Shown here piece by piece: positions 1 through 6,115 of a stretch of 28,699 nucleotides of DNA. Every line of letters starts with the position of its first letter. Within the stretch, counting starts at the first letter, position 1. The position numbers were made by a program, and so were the translations under genes. The stretch spans positions 1 through 28,699 of the forward strand of contig CAZJAQ010000011.1 in the NCBI GenBank assembly GCA_964544285.1, in the 5' to 3' direction. A model generated the notes under the pieces. That model had not been told where the DNA came from and made no database searches. It worked only from the letters and a program-made list of their open reading frames with translations. The DNA is from CAYGVX01 sp964544285 (lineage in GTDB: Archaea > Thermoproteota > Bathyarchaeia > Bathyarchaeales > SOJC01).

Positions 1-359
1 TCTTGGGGTTCGAGGGTGGGCATGTTGAAGGTGCGTGTGTATTTGCCCGTGATGGTTATGTTGAGTTTGGGGGTTTCGGGGGTGAGGGCTAATTCTATGG
101 TTTCGTCTTTGGTGGTGCGTTTTAGGAGTTTTAGGAGTTCTGCTATGTTTATGCAGAGTTTCTGTGGCTGGTCGCATTGGTATTCTTCGAAGACTGTTTT
201 GGGCCATTGGAAGTCTATCATGGCTACTCTGCTTGGGTCCATGGCGCGGAGGATGATGTTGTCGGGGGTTATGTTGAAGGTGGCTTCGTCGACGAGGATG
301 GCGATGGCGCTGAACATGTTTGTGAGGAGTTTGTTGTCGGAGGTTTTGACTTTAAACAA
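1..359 (-). CDS. pcn: DNA polymerase sliding clamp (PCNA), N-terminal part, cut by window edge
   Basis: This is the replicative sliding clamp, a trimeric ring that tethers DNA polymerase, ligase and FEN1 to DNA. The first 119 residues are visible. They read FKVKTSDNKLL near the start, then an acidic 'LVDEATFNITPDNIILRAMDPS' type region (residues about 21-43) and VAMIDFQWPKTVFEEYQCD, which match the first PCNA domain in order and spacing. The start is a TTG at 357-359. An in-frame TAA lies two codons upstream, and a GGAGA Shine-Dalgarno sequence sits just before it, so no longer start is possible. The 3' half lies outside the window. Nearly all codons end in A or C, a property shared with several other operon-leading genes here. 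The identification is firm from sequence pattern; function is from the family. Confidence 0.93.
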   Translation of the reverse strand, partial: MFKVKTSDNKLLTNMFSAIAILVDEATFNITPDNIILRAMDPSRVAMIDFQWPKTVFEEYQCDQPQKLCINIAELLKLLKRTTKDETIELALTPETPKLNITITGKYTRTFNMPTLEPQ

Positions 360-403
360 GGTTTAGTGGTCTCCTTCTGGTGGTTAGGTATGTGTAGCTC
401 AGC

Positions 404-415
404 AAAAATAAAAGC
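404..415 (-). promoter_or_regulatory. TATA-box candidate for the PCNA gene
   Basis: On the minus strand this reads GCTTTTATTTTT. It lies about 45 nt before the TTG start of the PCNA gene, which leaves room for a transcription start near 385 and a short leader carrying the GGAGA ribosome site. Recognised by eye only. Confidence 0.4.
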
Positions 416-586
416 ATACCGCTCAAAGATACTCGTGCGTAGTTAAGGCTTCTATTGCAAACTGAGGCTCATGGTTTTTCTTATGTTGCATAATAAGGCT
501 TTTGCGGAGTGCAATAGGTAGCGATATATGTATTAGCAAACGTTATATTCTAATAAATTGAATTTTGAAAACAATTGGGGATTAAG

Positions 587-862
587 GTGAGCGAAAGGGC
601 ACTTTTCAAACCAGTTAAAGCCACTTTGAATCTTTCCGGAATAACTGCAATGAATACTTCGATGACAAATGTATTACTGGCAGCAATGGTTTTTAAAGCA
701 AAAGGCAACCCCGGTTCACCTAAAGATGTTTTCAAAAATGTTTCTGAGCGTATAATTCAGATGGTTCTCGAAACGGCGAAGGATAACAAGTTCACTAAGC
801 AAGAACTAAGCGAACTCCGTGAGATAGCAAATGCGTACAGGAGTGTTCTAAAAGCACTCTGA
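587..862 (+). CDS. Small hypothetical protein (91 aa)
   Basis: I do not recognise this protein. It begins MSERALFKPVKATLNLSG and ends with a charged helical tail containing FTKQELSELREIANAY. There is no signal peptide, Cys cluster or clear membrane segment, although residues about 18-36 are moderately hydrophobic. I chose GTG at 587 because GGGG at 577-580 gives a good ribosome-site spacing. A TTG at 575 would add four residues but has no such site. AT-rich sequence at 540-558 (GTTATATT) could be its TATA box. A T-rich stretch at 929-952 could end its transcript. It faces the HD gene tail to tail and diverges from the PCNA gene. Amino-acid composition looks like a genuine soluble protein, but no function can be given. 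Confidence 0.6.
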   Translation: MSERALFKPVKATLNLSGITAMNTSMTNVLLAAMVFKAKGNPGSPKDVFKNVSERIIQMVLETAKDNKFTKQELSELREIANAYRSVLKAL

Positions 863-1012
863 CAGTTCCCTTTTCAACTATATACTTCACAAGGTAAAAA
901 GTACGGATTGCTTGTTTCGGCATTCACTAATTTTACTTTCCGTTTTTCTCCCTATGATAGAATTGGTATGGCTCTCGAAGTTTGTGTAATCTGTAGCAAT
1001 TCCTTTCGATCT

Positions 1013-2332
1013 CTAAAATACGCTTTTGACGTTGAATGCATCCTCTGCTATCGTTCTTGTTTCTGCGACATGTTCTTGAGGGCAAAAGACATACAATCGC
1101 CGAATTGGAGTTAAAGAAGCTGAAATTGGAGATACTTGATCAAAAGAGACAACTGTGCCATCTCGTTTTTGAATGAGAATGGGCTTTTCCTTCTTTTCTA
1201 TTGCTTCTTCAAAACGCTCGTAAAGCTTAATCTTTAGACTTTGAAGATGAATTATAACGTAATCAGGATCAACGCCCAATTCATCGGCAATTTTTCGTTC
1301 TGTATTTGATATTTGCTTTCTTGTCATAGAACGAATTCTCTCTCTTCTTATTGCGTGAGGTACTCCTTCAGCTGTCAGCGGAACATCTAGAGCCCTCTTC
1401 AAAAGTTTACGATTACGGATGTCCTGGATCAGTTTTTTAGCATTGCCCTTCGAGTTTTTTAATATGTGATGCTGGATTGAATAGTCGTCCCATCCCAGAA
1501 AGTTTTTCACAAAATTCTCTGGGTCTCCCGAAGCTCTAAAATCCTCTTTTTTCAAAACACTTTCATGCAAAGCTGCTTTAATCGCTTTCAGAAACATATC
1601 GTCTGCGATTAACCTGGCATGATGTTCATAGACTTGGATGTGCATGGCATATCTGGCCAGGCGATAGCTTTCTAGAGCATCCTTGCCCTTCTCACGGACA
1701 GCTAAATAATCTCTGCCTCCTTCTGAAATCTTACATATTGTTCTAATAACTCTCTCAAGATCGAAGATACCGTATGCGACACCCGTATGATGCGAATCAC
1801 GTCTCAGATAATCCATTTTATCGACATCTAGGCTACTTGAGATAATATCTGAGCCTAAAGAGTCACGGTTAAAAATGCCCAGAACATCATTGCACAAATC
1901 GCCTAACGCTTTTTTTACCTCAGGGTTATATTCCATTATTAATTTCGTGACATCCTCGTGTGAGAATTTCTCACCATTTATCCAACGCAATGGTTCTTCA
2001 AACAAATGTGAGAATGGACCTTGCCCTACATCATGCAACAAAGCAGCAGCTCTTATGGTTGCTTTTTTCTTCGTGGGGAGTTCAAGTTCTTCACAGATTC
2101 GTCCAGCTACATACAATGCCCCCAACGAATGCTCTAGCCTAGTGTGAACTGCGCTTGGATATACAATGAATGTATGTGAAAGCTGTTTAATCCTAGAAAG
2201 TCTTTGCATTGCAGGTGTATCTAGAACGCGCGCTTCATTTTCACTAAGTCCAATGAAACCATAAAGCGGGTCTCTAATGAGTCTTGATTCCCAGTCTACA
2301 GTCAAAGCTCCGTTGGCTCCTTCGCACAACAA
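1013..2332 (-). CDS. HD-domain phosphohydrolase, SAMHD1/YwfO-like (COG1078 type)
   Basis: This is a metal-dependent HD-superfamily phosphohydrolase of the dNTP triphosphohydrolase type. The visible signature is an RDPLYGFIGLSE opening, HTRLEHSLG with the first metal His (H68), LLHDVGQGPFSH with the HD pair (H100, D101), and SSLDVDKMDYLRRDSHHTG with the final metal Asp (D169). These match the SAMHD1 and bacterial YwfO signatures. The C-terminal half (about 270-439) is charged and would carry the oligomerisation and regulatory lobe of this family. Length (439 aa) is normal. The TTG at 2330-2332 lies 6 nt after the stop of the upstream YwgA-like gene, so the two are co-transcribed. A second TTG at 2303-2305 preceded by GGAG is an alternative start. 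The substrate (dNTP or another nucleotide) cannot be told from sequence. Codon use is AT-rich and lacks the A/C-ending bias of the housekeeping genes nearby. Confidence 0.88.
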   Translation of the reverse strand: MLCEGANGALTVDWESRLIRDPLYGFIGLSENEARVLDTPAMQRLSRIKQLSHTFIVYPSAVHTRLEHSLGALYVAGRICEELELPTKKKATIRAAALLHDVGQGPFSHLFEEPLRWINGEKFSHEDVTKLIMEYNPEVKKALGDLCNDVLGIFNRDSLGSDIISSSLDVDKMDYLRRDSHHTGVAYGIFDLERVIRTICKISEGGRDYLAVREKGKDALESYRLARYAMHIQVYEHHARLIADDMFLKAIKAALHESVLKKEDFRASGDPENFVKNFLGWDDYSIQHHILKNSKGNAKKLIQDIRNRKLLKRALDVPLTAEGVPHAIRRERIRSMTRKQISNTERKIADELGVDPDYVIIHLQSLKIKLYERFEEAIEKKEKPILIQKRDGTVVSFDQVSPISASLTPIRRLYVFCPQEHVAETRTIAEDAFNVKSVF

Positions 2333-2338
2333 CTTTGA

Positions 2339-2875
2339 CTATTGATGTTTCTTTATTAATCCTAAAGATAACAATAGATTGATTGCTGATTTAACTTCAG
2401 TTTGTGGAAGTTTCCAACCAAACCAACGTCCTAACGCAATAGCTTCGTTATACGTCATCGGTCTTTTTGTTTGGCTTAGAATGTAATGTACTTTAGCAGC
2501 CCATGACAGAACTAGTATGTTGTTGTGAACCACTCTACATTTGTTAACAACTTGCTTGATTACCTGATACTCATTAGGGTACTTTTTATGGATGTTTCTT
2601 GCTAATATTTCTCCATCGGGCGTAAGGCAATAGCTATACATTACCCTATCCCTAGTGGTGCGACGGCCCGTCTCCACTACAAAATCAGAACCCACCAAGT
2701 CTTCTAATTGCGACGCCACCATGGCACTGTATGGACCGTAGTAATGGGCACTAAATCCCATCTCAGCGTTTGTTTTTACTGAAGCAAAGTAAGCCAGTTT
2801 TTGGATAGTAGTCCTACCATCGGTTGGTCTCTGTTCAGCAGCAAGTATTGCTATGAGAAATTCAGATAATCTCAA
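2339..2875 (-). CDS. YwgA-like protein, partner of the HD phosphohydrolase
   Basis: This protein resembles the small YwgA-type family. The conserved-looking core is RTTIQKLAYFA followed by FSAHYYGPYSAMVASQLEDL, a pattern shared with SocA/Panacea-like and YwgA proteins, then a helical C-terminus ending in a winged-helix-like segment (YNEAIALGRWFGWKLPQTE). The biochemical role is not known to me. In Bacillus, ywgA sits next to the HD gene ywfO, and here the same pair occurs, which supports both calls. I chose TTG at 2873-2875 because a GGAGAGG site precedes it by about 10 nt and a TATA-like TATATTAA lies at 2914-2921, the right distance for a transcript starting near 2893. An open frame continues to GTG at 2947, but that start would precede the predicted transcription start. 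Predicted length is 178 aa. Confidence 0.72.
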   Translation of the reverse strand: MRLSEFLIAILAAEQRPTDGRTTIQKLAYFASVKTNAEMGFSAHYYGPYSAMVASQLEDLVGSDFVVETGRRTTRDRVMYSYCLTPDGEILARNIHKKYPNEYQVIKQVVNKCRVVHNNILVLSWAAKVHYILSQTKRPMTYNEAIALGRWFGWKLPQTEVKSAINLLLSLGLIKKHQ

Positions 2876-2913
2876 GTGCCTCTCGCCTCTCCTTTCTGAA
2901 TTGAGTCTCCCTT

Positions 2914-2921
2914 TTAATATA
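2914..2921 (-). promoter_or_regulatory. TATA-box candidate for the YwgA-like/HD operon
   Basis: The minus strand reads GCATATATTAAA across this spot. It places the transcription start near 2893, just ahead of the GGAGAGG site used by the TTG start at 2875. This promoter is what argues for the shorter start. Confidence 0.45.
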
Positions 2922-3093
2922 TGCATATCTGCGTATAAAACTTCCACAAAGCAGAGAGAGATCGGTGAAAGTTAACAACTATAACGCCCACCTATTGTAT
3001 TTCTCTGCCATTGTTGTTTTCTTCGTGCCTGTATGAACTTGTTTCCATCTAGTCCACTGTGTGTCGTCATTCCCCTCTCAACCTCATGTTTGT

Positions 3094-3122
3094 AGCCTAT
3101 TAGGATGGTCTAGTCTAGGCGC
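3094..3122. repeat. Dispersed 29-bp element, copy 1
   Basis: The core TAGGATGGTCTAGTCTAGG and its flanks recur at 25016-25044 with only two differences, both pyrimidine transitions. This copy is bounded by GCCTA and TAGGC, which can pair as a 5-bp stem. A tandem TCTAG TCTAG sits inside. It lies just beyond the predicted alba terminator. The role is unknown; candidates are a regulator binding site, a small mobile-element remnant or a structured RNA. Confidence 0.6.
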
Positions 3123-3123
3123 G

Positions 3124-3140
3124 AGAGAAACAAAGAAAAA
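3124..3140 (-). terminator. T-rich terminator candidate for alba
   Basis: On the minus strand this is a run of Ts broken by single bases (TTTTTTCTTTGTTTCTC), beginning some 34 nt after the alba stop codon. Archaeal polymerase commonly terminates at such T tracts. Confidence 0.45.
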
Positions 3141-3173
3141 ATGTGGGGTAGGCGGTCTTAAAGTCTCAAAAGT

Positions 3174-3458
3174 CTACTCTTTTCGTAGCGTTATTTCCAT
3201 CGTTGAGACGTTTCTCGGGTTCCCGCCCTCTTTAGGAGTAATCTGCTCGCTACCAATAGCAATGCTATGAACCTTCGCATCCTTGAAAAACCTGTTCCGC
3301 ACAATCTCCGCAACATCCACGGCAGTGCTAATCGCACGACCGCGCGCCTTCAGAGTAACCTCAGTGGTATTGCCCATGTTGAAACCAGTGATGACAGCCA
3401 TGACATAGTTCATCGGAGGCTTGTTCCCGACGTATATCACGCTTGGTTCAGTGCTCAT
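3174..3458 (-). CDS. albA: DNA/RNA-binding protein Alba
   Basis: Alba (Sac10b family) is an abundant archaeal chromatin and RNA-binding dimer. The 94-residue product shows the whole family signature: VYVGN-type start seen here as VIYVGNKPPMNYVMAV (the lysine at residue 13 corresponds to the acetylated lysine of Alba), then EVTLKARGRAISTAVDVAEIV (about 33-53) and a long hairpin region ending in MEITLRKE. Length is typical. The start is ATG at 3456-3458 with a TATA-like TTCATATACT at 3511-3520 upstream. It is transcribed alone, divergently from the first EF-2 gene. Unlike its divergent neighbour, its coding strand does not show the strong A/C-ending codon bias, even though Alba is usually highly expressed. 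Confidence 0.95.
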   Translation of the reverse strand: MSTEPSVIYVGNKPPMNYVMAVITGFNMGNTTEVTLKARGRAISTAVDVAEIVRNRFFKDAKVHSIAIGSEQITPKEGGNPRNVSTMEITLRKE

Positions 3459-3510
3459 ATCGAACCCATGCCTTCTTCATGTTTTTGATGCTATACGCAA
3501 TAGACAGACT

Positions 3511-3520
3511 AGTATATGAA
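3511..3520 (-). promoter_or_regulatory. TATA-box candidate for alba
   Basis: The minus strand reads TTCATATACT, giving a predicted transcription start near 3490 and a leader of about 30 nt before the alba ATG. Confidence 0.45.
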
Positions 3521-3570
3521 CCTATAGGAACAAAAAAACAGAACAAAACACAACACGCCCAGCCTTAACG

Positions 3571-3580
3571 AAAGCTTTTA
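3571..3580 (+). promoter_or_regulatory. TATA-box candidate for the first EF-2 gene
   Basis: AAAGCTTTTA lies about 110 nt before the ATG at 3691. It predicts a transcription start near 3602 and an unusually long leader of about 90 nt that contains a 17-codon ORF. Confidence 0.4.
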
Positions 3581-3631
3581 ACCTTTGTTTGACATCACCA
3601 TTCTGCCCAAAAAACAAGAGCGAAACCACCA

Positions 3632-3685
3632 ATGACAGAACACAAACAAAAAAGCCCCACCAGCTCCATAAGCAGGGAGGACTAA
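3632..3685 (+). CDS. Possible 17-codon leader ORF upstream of the first EF-2 gene
   Basis: ATG at 3632 opens a 17-residue frame (MTEHKQKSPTSSISRED) that ends in TAA at 3683-3685, five bases before the EF-2 paralogue ATG. Its last codons overlap the GGGAGG ribosome site of that gene, so translating it would compete with or couple to initiation there. It has only a weak ribosome site of its own. It could equally be a chance frame. Confidence 0.2.
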   Translation: MTEHKQKSPTSSISRED

Positions 3686-3690
3686 CAACC

Positions 3691-5910
3691 ATGGGACGAT
3701 ACAGACAAATCGAAGAAATCGTCAAACTCATGAACGACCCCACACACATCCGAAACACAAGCATCATCGCCCACGTCGACCACGGAAAAACAACCCTCTC
3801 AGACAGCCTCCTAGCCGCAGCAGGCATAATCAGCGAACAAACAGCCGGACAAAAACTCTACCTAGACTCATGGGAACTCGAACAAAAAAGACAAATGACC
3901 GTCTTCGCCTCAAACATCAGCCTCGCCCACAACTACAAAGAACACGACTTCCTCATCAACCTCATCGACACCCCAGGCCACATAGACTTCAGCGGCGCCG
4001 TAACCCGAAGCCTACGAGCAGTCGACGGAGCCCTCGTCGTAGTCGACGCAGTGGAAGGACCCATGACCCAAACCGAAACCGTCCTCATGCAAGCCCTCCG
4101 CGAAAGAGTCAAACCCCTCCTCTACATCAACAAAGTCGACCGCCTCATCAAAGAAATCCGCCTAACCCCCCAAGCCATACAAACAAGGTTCGCAAAAATC
4201 CTCTCACGAGTAAACAACCTCATCGAAAGATACGCCCCACCAGAACACAAGAAAGACTGGCAAGTCACAGTAGAAGACGACCGAGTAGCCTTCGGCTCAG
4301 CCCTCCACAAATGGGGACTCAACCTCTCCCACATGAAAGCCAAAGGCATCTCCTTCCAAGACATCATAAACGCTTACAGCGGCGAACCCGATGAAATAGG
4401 CAAAAAAGTAGAAGAACTCAGCAAAAAAGCCCCCCTATACGAACCCATCCTCGACATGTTCTGCGAACACCTACCCAACCCCTTCGAAGCCCAACCCTTC
4501 AGACAAACCCAAATCTGGCCAGGCGACCCCGACAGCGACGTCGGCAAAGGCTTCGCCAAAGTCGACCCAAACGCCCCCCTCCTCATGTGCGTCAGCACCA
4601 TCGAAGTCGACCCCCACAGCGGAGTCATAGCCATAGGACGAGTGTTCAGCGGAACCGTAGAAAAAGGCAAGCCAGTAAAGTTCGTAGTCAGCCACCAAAC
4701 CGGCGTAATCCAACAAGTCTACATGAGCATGGCAGCCGACCGCGTAATAGTCGACAAGATTCCCGCAGGCAGCATAGCCGCAATCGGAGGAATATCAGGA
4801 ATCCGCGTGGGCGAAACAATCACCGAGCAAGACGTAGAAGCCCAGCCCTTCGAAGGACTCAGATACGTCTCAGACCCCGTCGTCACAGTCGCTATCGCAC
4901 CAGAAGACATCAAAGACTTGCCCCTCTTCGACAAAGTCACGCACAAACTAACCCTCGAAGACCCAAACCTCCGCTTGACCATGAACAAAGAAACCGGAGA
5001 ATACCTCCTGAGCGGAATGGGAGAACTCCACCTCGAGGTCACCGCCTACCGAATGCAAGAGGCAAAACTGAAGGTAAAAACCAGCAAGCCCATCGTCATC
5101 TACCGCGAAACCATCAGCCACGACTACCAAGGACCCTCAGTGATGGGCAAGAGCCCGAACAAACACAGCAAGCTCTGGGTTACCTTGGAAAAACTGCCTG
5201 AAGAATTAATCGAAGCCATTAAAACTGACAAGGTTTCCGAGATGCAAACCCGCGATGAAAGACAGAAAATCCTGCGAACCGAATTTGACTGGGACACAGA
5301 TGACGCTCGGAACGTAATCGCCATCGAAGAGAGCAACATACTGGTCAACAGAATAAAGGGAAGACAATACGTAGAAGAAGTCTTGGACCACGTTAAGTCG
5401 GGCTTCCGAGAAGCCGTCCACGCATGCGTCTTGGCGAAGGAACCCGCCTACGGTCTCAAAGTGAACCTCGAAGACATCCAAGTCCACGAAGACCCCGTGC
5501 ATAGAGGACCAGCGCAGATACTTCCTATGACTTGGCGTCCAATATGGGCTTGCTTTCTGCTGAGCGACCCAAAGCTTCTAGAACCCATTCTAAGCTTAGA
5601 ATGCAAAGTTCCGACGAGCTTCGTGAGTTCAGTCCTAGCAATAGTGCAGAAACGTCGAGGTCGAGTGCTTGAGATGCCCACTGAAGAAGATATGATGATT
5701 GTTAAAGCAGAGATGCCCGTGGCTGAATCCTTCGGCATCGCCGACGAGTTGAGGTCTTCTACCCAGGGAAGAGCTTTCTGGGCGACACAGTTTAGCCGTT
5801 GGTCTCCGGTGCCAGAGAATATGCTGCTCGATGTAATAAAGCAGATTCGCGAACGCCGGAAACTGAGTCCCTATCCGCCTAAAGCTGAGGATTTCCTGGA
5901 GAGGGAGTAA
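3691..5910 (+). CDS. Divergent translation elongation factor 2 paralogue (EF-2p)
   Basis: This is a full-length 739-residue EF-2-type translational GTPase. G1 is AHVDHGKT (27-34), G3 DTPGH (93-97) and G4 NKVD (137-140), so GTP binding should be intact. Domains II to V follow in order, with the GEYLLSGMGELHLEV stretch and a C-terminal MPVAESFGIADELRSSTQGRAFW. It differs from the canonical neighbour at switch I, where RGITI is RQMTV (67-71), and in domain IV, where GPLCEEPVRG is replaced by ACVLAKEPAYG. The diphthamide-position His is kept (H604 in VHRGPAQ). The start is ATG 3691, with GGGAGG upstream; the open frame further 5' is low-complexity and not EF-2-like. Codons end almost only in A or C for the first 1.4 kb, then the bias fades. 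Paralogous EF-2s are reported in some archaea; its specific role is unknown. Confidence 0.92.
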   Translation: MGRYRQIEEIVKLMNDPTHIRNTSIIAHVDHGKTTLSDSLLAAAGIISEQTAGQKLYLDSWELEQKRQMTVFASNISLAHNYKEHDFLINLIDTPGHIDFSGAVTRSLRAVDGALVVVDAVEGPMTQTETVLMQALRERVKPLLYINKVDRLIKEIRLTPQAIQTRFAKILSRVNNLIERYAPPEHKKDWQVTVEDDRVAFGSALHKWGLNLSHMKAKGISFQDIINAYSGEPDEIGKKVEELSKKAPLYEPILDMFCEHLPNPFEAQPFRQTQIWPGDPDSDVGKGFAKVDPNAPLLMCVSTIEVDPHSGVIAIGRVFSGTVEKGKPVKFVVSHQTGVIQQVYMSMAADRVIVDKIPAGSIAAIGGISGIRVGETITEQDVEAQPFEGLRYVSDPVVTVAIAPEDIKDLPLFDKVTHKLTLEDPNLRLTMNKETGEYLLSGMGELHLEVTAYRMQEAKLKVKTSKPIVIYRETISHDYQGPSVMGKSPNKHSKLWVTLEKLPEELIEAIKTDKVSEMQTRDERQKILRTEFDWDTDDARNVIAIEESNILVNRIKGRQYVEEVLDHVKSGFREAVHACVLAKEPAYGLKVNLEDIQVHEDPVHRGPAQILPMTWRPIWACFLLSDPKLLEPILSLECKVPTSFVSSVLAIVQKRRGRVLEMPTEEDMMIVKAEMPVAESFGIADELRSSTQGRAFWATQFSRWSPVPENMLLDVIKQIRERRKLSPYPPKAEDFLERE

Positions 5911-5960
5911 GACCCACAAGCGTGCGTTTGATAAGCTGCTTTGCGCTGATGCACACTCTA

Positions 5961-5980
5961 TCCTTTTGTTTTGTTCCTTT
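5961..5980 (+). terminator. T-rich terminator candidate after the first EF-2 gene
   Basis: TCCTTTTGTTTTGTTCCTTT begins 50 nt after the stop codon, a typical archaeal T-tract end. It suggests the two EF-2 genes are separate transcription units. Confidence 0.4.
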
Positions 5981-6032
5981 AAGAGAGCGCATCTTTTTCT
6001 AAGTAACGCGATAGCTACTGATGTGAAGGGGA

Positions 6033-6042
6033 CAAATTTATC
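6033..6042 (+). promoter_or_regulatory. TATA-box candidate for canonical EF-2
   Basis: CAAATTTATC preceded by GGGGA. It predicts a transcription start near 6064 and a leader of about 50 nt carrying AAGGGGA before the ATG at 6116. Confidence 0.4.
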
Positions 6043-6115
6043 ATGTGCATGCAGTAAAGCTATTAGGGCGATTCCTAAGAGCCATGTAGCTCAGAACTGA
6101 AGGGGATTCTTAAGC

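Larger units (their letters stand above)
2876..3173. other. Intergenic region upstream of the YwgA-like gene and downstream of alba
   Basis: About 300 bases without a convincing gene. It holds the YwgA-like promoter (near 2914-2921), one copy of a 29-bp dispersed repeat (3094-3122) and a T-rich run on the minus strand (3124-3140) that likely ends the alba transcript. I see nothing else in it. Confidence 0.6.

Noticed and set aside
16..366. Plus-strand open frame of 116 codons over the left edge
   Set aside because: It is the antisense shadow of the PCNA gene, whose reverse frame gives a clear PCNA sequence; the forced codons are explained by the A/C-ending bias on the other strand.
908..1114. 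Small plus-strand frame with several Cys (68 codons)
   Set aside because: It runs into the antisense of the HD gene, has no ribosome site and the Cys spacing fits no zinc motif.
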